DNA of 64,000 nt from Streptomyces kronopolitis (lineage in GTDB: Bacteria; Actinomycetota; Actinomycetes; Streptomycetales; Streptomycetaceae): NCBI RefSeq assembly GCF_014646275.1, contig NZ_BMND01000028.1:39140-103139 (forward strand), given 5' to 3'. Positions 59,766 through 64,000 of this stretch are shown in pieces. Under the pieces are notes generated by a model that did not search any database, was not told where the DNA came from, and was given only the letters and a program-made list of their open reading frames with translations. Every line of letters begins with the position of its first letter. Position 1 is the first letter of the stretch. Both the position numbers and the translations under genes were made by a program.

Positions 59766-61547
59766 TCAGACCTTGAGCGGCTTGATCGCCGTCGGGGCGT
59801 GGCCGGGCTCGGTCGCGATCTCTTCCCACTCGTTCACCTTGTCGATCTCCGCGGCCGCCATGGAGATATTGGTGACCCGCTCCAGGATGGCCTCGACGAC
59901 GACCGGGACGCGGTGTTCGGCGGCCAGCTTCTTCGCCTCCTCGAAGGCGGCGCCCAGTTCGCTCGGGTCGGTGACCCGGATGGCCTTGCAGCCCAGCCCT
60001 TCGACGACCTTGACGTGATCCACGCCGTAGACGCCCAGCTCCGGCGAGTTGATGTTCTCGAATTCCAGGTTCACCTGGAATTCGATGTCGAGCGCGCGCT
60101 GGGCCTGGCGGATCAGCCCCAGATAGGCGTTGTTCACCAGCACGTGGATGTACGGGATCCGGTGCTGGGCGCCGACCGCCAGCTCTTCGAGCATGAACTG
60201 GAAGTCGTAGTCACCGGAGAGCGCGACGACCGGCGTCGCCGGGTCGGCGGTGGCGACCCCCAGCGCGGCCGGGAGGGTCCAGCCGAGCGGCCCGGCCTGG
60301 CCGCAGTTGATCCAGTGGCGGGGCCGGTAGACGTGCAGCATCTGCGCGCCGGCGATCTGGGACAGGCCGATGGTGGTGACATAGCGGGTCTCCGGGCCGA
60401 AGGCCTTGTTCATCTCCTCGTAGACGCGCTGCGGCTTCATCGGGATATCGTCGAAGTGCGTACGGCGCTGGAGCCGGGCCTTGCGTTCCTGAGTGGCGGC
60501 GGCCCAGGCTCCGCGGTCGGGCAGCGCGCCAGCGGCCTTGTGCTCCTTGGCCACCTCGACGAACAGCTCCAGGGCGGCCCTGGCGTCCGAGGCGATGCCG
60601 TAGTCCGGAGCGAAGATCTTGCCGATCTGGGTCGGCTCGATGTCGACATGGACGAACGTGCGGCCGCGGGTGTAGACGTCCAGCTTGCCGGTATGGCGGT
60701 TGGCCCAGCGATTGCCGATGCCCAGCACGAAGTCGGACTCCAGGAAGTTCGCGTTGCCGTAGCGGTGCGAGGTCTGCAGGCCGACCATCCCGGCGTGCAG
60801 CTCGTGATCGTCGGCGAGGACGCCCCAGCCCATCAGGGTGGGGACGACCGGCGTACCGGTCAGCTCGGCGAACTCGACCAGCAGCTCGGATGCGTCGGCG
60901 CTGATGACCCCGCCGCCGGCGACGATCAGCGGACGCTCGGACGCGGCGAGCAGCGCGAGGGCCTTCTCGATCTGGGCGCGGGTCGCGGCCGGCTTGAAGG
61001 CCGGCAGCGGCTCATACGTCTCCGGGTCGAAGTCGATCTCGGTCAGCTGGACATCGATCGGCAGGTCGATCAGGACCGGGCCGGGGCGGCCGGAGCGCAT
61101 CAGATGGAACGCCTGCTGGAAGACACCGGGGACCTGCGCGGCCTCCATCACGGTCGTCGCGGCCTTGGTGACCGGCCCCGCGATCGCGGCGATGTCGACG
61201 GCCTGGAAGTCCTCCTTCTGGATCACCGCGGTCGGGGCCTGGCCGGTGAGGCAGAGGATCGGGATCGAGTCGCCGATCGCGGAGTAGAGGCCGGTGATCA
61301 TGTCCGTCCCGGCCGGGCCGGAAGTGCCGATGCAGACGCCGATGTTGCCCGGGTGGGTCCGGGTGTAGCCCTCGGCCATGTGCGAGGCGCCCTCGACATG
61401 CCGCGCGAGGGTGTGGTCGATCCCGCCGGCGCTCTTGAGCGCCGCGTAGAAGGGGTTGATCGCGGCGCCCGGCACACCGAAGGCGTGGCGCACGCCCTCC
61501 CGCTTGAGGATCTCCACCGCGGCGCGGGCGGCTGTCATTCGAGGCAT
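59766..61547 (-). CDS. gcl: Glyoxylate carboligase (tartronate-semialdehyde synthase)
   Basis: The 593-aa ThDP-dependent enzyme condenses two glyoxylates to tartronate semialdehyde and CO2. The N-terminal segment ARHVEGASHMAEGYTR carries the Val that replaces the usual catalytic Glu in this enzyme family. The ThDP motif begins SGDYDFQFMLEELAVGAQ and ends NNAYLGLIRQ. FAD-region GTSGPAGTDMITGLYSAIGD is present. ATG at 61547 has AGGAG 6 nt upstream. It acts in glyoxylate/allantoin/glycolate use. No hyi or glxR gene is adjacent, so partner genes lie elsewhere. Confidence 0.95.
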   Translation of the reverse strand: MPRMTAARAAVEILKREGVRHAFGVPGAAINPFYAALKSAGGIDHTLARHVEGASHMAEGYTRTHPGNIGVCIGTSGPAGTDMITGLYSAIGDSIPILCLTGQAPTAVIQKEDFQAVDIAAIAGPVTKAATTVMEAAQVPGVFQQAFHLMRSGRPGPVLIDLPIDVQLTEIDFDPETYEPLPAFKPAATRAQIEKALALLAASERPLIVAGGGVISADASELLVEFAELTGTPVVPTLMGWGVLADDHELHAGMVGLQTSHRYGNANFLESDFVLGIGNRWANRHTGKLDVYTRGRTFVHVDIEPTQIGKIFAPDYGIASDARAALELFVEVAKEHKAAGALPDRGAWAAATQERKARLQRRTHFDDIPMKPQRVYEEMNKAFGPETRYVTTIGLSQIAGAQMLHVYRPRHWINCGQAGPLGWTLPAALGVATADPATPVVALSGDYDFQFMLEELAVGAQHRIPYIHVLVNNAYLGLIRQAQRALDIEFQVNLEFENINSPELGVYGVDHVKVVEGLGCKAIRVTDPSELGAAFEEAKKLAAEHRVPVVVEAILERVTNISMAAAEIDKVNEWEEIATEPGHAPTAIKPLKV

Positions 61548-61605
61548 CGCGTACTCCTGCATCGACCTGTCACGGGCACGCTCCGGCACGGGGCCAGAGT
61601 CCATA

Positions 61606-61622
61606 ATTCCGTATAGCGGAAT
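61606..61622 (-). promoter_or_regulatory. IclR-like palindromic operator upstream of gcl
   Basis: ATTCCG-tatag-CGGAAT is a perfect 6-bp inverted repeat about 60 bp upstream of gcl, in the most A/T-rich part of the region. A related half-site (TTTACGGAA) ends at 61641, about 20 bp away. TTCCG-type palindromes are typical of IclR repressors that control glyoxylate metabolism. The assignment of regulator is inference. Confidence 0.55.
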
Positions 61623-61734
61623 ACATATTTTGCTTTACGGAAGGAACGTAGAGCGAGGCGTACCGCCCGTCAAGAGGTGGCCCGCAAGAGGCACCCGGCG
61701 AGCGGCGCCGCCGAACCGGCACCAAAAACGCGAA

Positions 61735-61767
61735 AGCCGCGCACGGGCAGAGGCCCGCTACGCGGCT
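61735..61767 (-). terminator. Intrinsic terminator after the acyl-CoA dehydrogenase
   Basis: AGCCGCG/CGCGGCT and CGGGC/GCCCG form a two-part stem with a 4-nt loop. On the minus strand a TTTTT run follows within 15 nt, giving a conventional Rho-independent terminator. Confidence 0.75.
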
Positions 61768-61893
61768 GAGCGGCGACCGTGGACGCCACCGCCCTGGAGG
61801 CGGACGCACAGCACCCCCACACACGAAACCGCCGGCGCCCCCGACCTCCCTCAGAGGTCAAGTGCACCGGCGGCACGACAAATTGACGCTATG

Positions 61894-63120
61894 TCAGCGA
61901 ATCGGCACCCCCGCCAGCGTCCGGGCGATCACCAGTCGCTGAATCTCGCTCGTGCCCTCGAAGATGGTGTAGATCGCGGCGTCGCGGTGCATCCGCTCGA
62001 CCGGGTACTCGCGGGTGAAGCCGTTGCCGCCGAGGATCTGCACGGCCTGGGCGGTGACCTTCTTGGCGACCTCGCTGGCGAAGAGCTTGGACATGGAGCC
62101 CTCGGCCGACGTGAAGGGCTTGCCGGTCGCGGCCATCCAGGAGGCGCGCCAGACCAGCAGCCGGGCCGCGTCGATCTGGGTGCGCATGTCGGCGAGCTGG
62201 AAGGCCACGCCCTGGTTGTCGATGATCGGGCGGCCGAACTGCGTGCGGGTCCGGGCGTACTCCATGGCCTCTTCGTAGGCGGCGCGGGCGGTGCCGACCG
62301 CCATCGCGCCGACGGCCGGACGCGAGGCCTCGAAGGTGGCCATCGCGGCGTTCTTCACCCGCTCGCCGTCGCTCTTGACCGCCTCGCGGGCGCGGGCGAG
62401 GCGCTCGTCGAGCTTCTCCTTGCCGCCGAGCAGGCAGTGGCCGGGAACGCGGACGTCCTCCAGGACGACCTCGGCGGTGTGCGAGGCACGGATGCCGTGC
62501 TTCTTGAACTTCTGCCCCTGGGAGAGGCCGGGGGTCCGCGGCGGCACGATGAAGGAGGCGTGGCCCTTGGAGCCCAGCTCGGCGTCGACGACCGCGACGA
62601 CGACATGGACGTCGGCGATGCCGCCGTTGGTGGCCCAGGTCTTGGTGCCGTTGAGCACCCACTCGTCCTTGGCCGCGTCGTAGACCGCGCGGGTGCGCAT
62701 CGAGGCGACGTCCGAGCCGGCGTCCGGTTCCGACGAGCAGAAGGCGGCGACCTTCACGTCGTTCACATCGCCGTACATCTGCGGGACCCAGGTGCCGATC
62801 TGCTCCTCGGTGCCGTTCGCGAGCACGCCGACGGCCGCGAGTCCGGTGCCCACGATCGACAGGCCGATCCCGGCGTCTCCCCAGAACAGCTCCTCCAGGG
62901 CCATGGGGATGCCCAGGCCCGTGGGGTCGAAGAACTGCTGGGCGTAGAAGTCCAGCGAGTACAGACCGATCTTGGCGGCCTCCTGGATCACCGGCCAGGG
63001 AGTCTCCTCGCGCTCGTCCCATTCGGCGGCGGCGGGGCGCATGACGTCCGCGGCGAAGCCGTGGACCCAGTCGCGGACTTCCTTCTGCTCATCGTTGAGC
63101 TCCATGGTGAACTCGGCCAT
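61894..63120 (-). CDS. Acyl-CoA dehydrogenase
   Basis: The 408-aa flavoprotein oxidises acyl-CoA thioesters at the alpha-beta bond. FAD/substrate motifs are CSSEPDAGSDVASMRT, WATNGGIADVHVVVAV and YTRTRTQF-like EYARTRTQFGRPI. The catalytic Glu region is AIYTIFEGTSEIQRLVIART near the C-terminus. GGAGGGG lies just upstream of the ATG. It is divergent from a TetR regulator and separated by two operator-like repeats, suggesting control by an acyl-CoA-responsive repressor. Confidence 0.95.
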   Translation of the reverse strand: MAEFTMELNDEQKEVRDWVHGFAADVMRPAAAEWDEREETPWPVIQEAAKIGLYSLDFYAQQFFDPTGLGIPMALEELFWGDAGIGLSIVGTGLAAVGVLANGTEEQIGTWVPQMYGDVNDVKVAAFCSSEPDAGSDVASMRTRAVYDAAKDEWVLNGTKTWATNGGIADVHVVVAVVDAELGSKGHASFIVPPRTPGLSQGQKFKKHGIRASHTAEVVLEDVRVPGHCLLGGKEKLDERLARAREAVKSDGERVKNAAMATFEASRPAVGAMAVGTARAAYEEAMEYARTRTQFGRPIIDNQGVAFQLADMRTQIDAARLLVWRASWMAATGKPFTSAEGSMSKLFASEVAKKVTAQAVQILGGNGFTREYPVERMHRDAAIYTIFEGTSEIQRLVIARTLAGVPIR

Positions 63121-63149
63121 GTCCCCTCCAGTGCTGCACGCCGTACGAT

Positions 63150-63187
63150 GTTACTAGCGGTAACCCGCAGTGTGTTACTCGCCAGTA
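63150..63187. promoter_or_regulatory. Pair of operator-like sites between the dehydrogenase and TetR genes
   Basis: GTTAC-tagcg-GTAAC (63150-63164) and TTACTCGCCAGTA (63175-63187) share the TTACT-N-GC-N-GTA pattern and lie 24 bp apart. They sit in the divergent promoter and are the natural targets of the adjacent TetR protein. Confidence 0.6.
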
Positions 63188-63282
63188 GGGGATGTCAACT
63201 CCCCCTGCGGACGAATTCGCCGCGGAGAACGGGTGTTACGTTGCGCCAGCGCCACAGATTCACAAGGGTGGGGAGCACGACC

Positions 63283-63930
63283 ATGGAACGCACCGAGCGC
63301 AGCGGCCGCCAGCAGTCGACGACCGAGCACAGGCGGCGGGAGCTGTTGGAAGCCGCCGAGCGCATTGTGCTGCGCGACGGCCCGGATGCCTCGATGAACG
63401 CCATCGCCGCCGAGGCCGGCATCACCAAGCCGATCCTCTACCGGCACTTCGGGGACAAGGGCGGGCTGTACCGCGCGCTCGCCCTGCGGCACACCGACGC
63501 CCTGCTGGCCAATCTGGCCACCGCGCTGGACGCCCCCGTCCTGCGCCGCGACCGGGTCGAGGCCACCCTCGACGCCTACCTGCTCGCGATCGAGAGCCAG
63601 CCGCAGGTCTACCGCTTCCTGATGCACCCCGCCGAGGGGGACACCGCGCCCGAGACCGGTTTCGACGTGGGACGGCACTCCGCCCCGCTGCTGCGCCGGC
63701 TCGGCGAGGAGCTGGCCAAGGTGATCACCGACCGGCTGGACCTGGGGCCGGGCGGCGAGCTGACGGCACGGGTCTGGGGACACGGCATCGTCGGCATGAT
63801 GCACGGCGCAGGTGACTGGTGGCTGCGCGAACGCCCGTGCACCCGTGAGCAGTTGGTCACACAGCTGGCCGATCTGCTCTGGGGTCAGCTGGCCGCGGTC
63901 GAGGACCGGGCGGGCGGCCCCGGCTTCTGA
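63283..63930 (+). CDS. TetR-family regulator, likely fatty-acid-linked
   Basis: The 215-aa protein has an N-terminal HTH (~18-65, 'MNAIAAEAGITKPILYRHFG' plus DKGGLYRALALR) and a TetR C-terminal ligand domain (~80-205, VWGHGIVGMMHGAGDWWLRE). GGGGAG lies 7 nt upstream of the ATG. The divergent acyl-CoA dehydrogenase and the operator pair between them suggest autoregulation and repression of that gene; the inducer would be an acyl-CoA or related compound. Other targets are possible. Confidence 0.93.
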   Translation: MERTERSGRQQSTTEHRRRELLEAAERIVLRDGPDASMNAIAAEAGITKPILYRHFGDKGGLYRALALRHTDALLANLATALDAPVLRRDRVEATLDAYLLAIESQPQVYRFLMHPAEGDTAPETGFDVGRHSAPLLRRLGEELAKVITDRLDLGPGGELTARVWGHGIVGMMHGAGDWWLRERPCTREQLVTQLADLLWGQLAAVEDRAGGPGF

Positions 63931-63964
63931 GCTGCGGCCCGTGCGGGGGCGGGCCGGGTGTCGC

Positions 63965-64000
63965 TCAGCGGCCGGCGGCCCCCGCCGCCGCGGCCCACGG
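63965..64000 (-). CDS. Possible 3' end of a convergent gene
   Basis: On the minus strand the last 36 bases read P-W-A-A-A-A-G-A-A-G-R-stop, a plausible Ala/Gly-rich C-terminus of a gene outside the window, 34 nt from the TetR stop. It is too short to identify. Confidence 0.35.
   Translation of the reverse strand, partial: PWAAAAGAAGR

Larger units (their letters stand above)
61548..61893. other. Intergenic region between gcl and acyl-CoA dehydrogenase
   Basis: These 346 bases contain the gcl promoter with the IclR-like palindrome and, at 61735-61767, a terminator hairpin for the acyl-CoA dehydrogenase. No gene was seen. Confidence 0.6.

Overview
The window is typical Streptomyces DNA. GC content is very high and third codon positions are strongly G/C. 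GTG and TTG starts are common and many genes are joined by 4-nt ATGA/GTGA overlaps. The gene families fit: an AfsA/ScbR-type gamma-butyrolactone pair, many SpoIIE/PP2C phosphatases, a SHOCT protein, and an actinobacterial group 1h-type [NiFe] hydrogenase. No rRNA, tRNA, CRISPR array, insertion sequence or prophage was seen.

Left part (1-34.7 kb). Positions 1-4873 hold the end of a polyamine-type ABC importer followed by a flavin amine oxidase and an aldehyde dehydrogenase, which looks like an import-and-oxidise operon for putrescine-like amines. Next come a DMT transporter, a membrane PP2C phosphatase, small unknown proteins, a secreted M4 metalloprotease, an MFS exporter, a cytochrome P450 remnant and a haloperoxidase-like hydrolase. 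Five PP2C/SpoIIE-type phosphatases lie between 6.2 and 31.7 kb with different sensor architectures: membrane; Cache/PAS/GAF plus HATPase; PAS/PAS/GAF; PAS coupled to an MFS pump; and a bare phosphatase paired with a MASE1 membrane protein. Around them are two APC-type permeases, an acyl-CoA ligase, two small secreted proteins, a divergent LigD-polymerase/ATP-ligase pair, and an orphan acyl-CoA carboxylase epsilon-like protein.

Middle (34.7-49.5 kb). A Tat-exported DyP peroxidase converges, across a perfect 22-bp hairpin, on a long minus-strand hydrogenase locus. In transcription order this is: small subunit, large subunit, NifU-like protein, DUF5947, DUF6084, an unassigned 473-aa protein, endopeptidase, a 34-aa protein, then hypA, hypB, hypF, hypC, hypD and hypE. 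Most junctions overlap by 4-8 nt. The locus encodes the subunits and a full hypABCDEF set for a soluble-type uptake hydrogenase of the kind Streptomyces uses to scavenge H2.

Right part (49.5-64 kb). A DUF4232 lipoprotein is followed by an MFS transporter fused to beta-sandwich repeats. Then come a divergent gamma-butyrolactone receptor and AfsA synthase with a plausible autoregulatory element between them, a downstream SDR that may be the pathway ketoreductase, an alkylation-repair operon (Ada/AlkA fusion plus Ogt), glyoxylate carboligase behind an IclR-like palindrome, and an acyl-CoA dehydrogenase divergent from a TetR regulator with two similar operator-like sites.

The parts most likely to repay attention are the hydrogenase accessory genes of unknown function, the phosphatase cluster, the MFS/beta-sandwich fusion, the orphan epsilon-like protein and the several clean palindromes in promoter regions.
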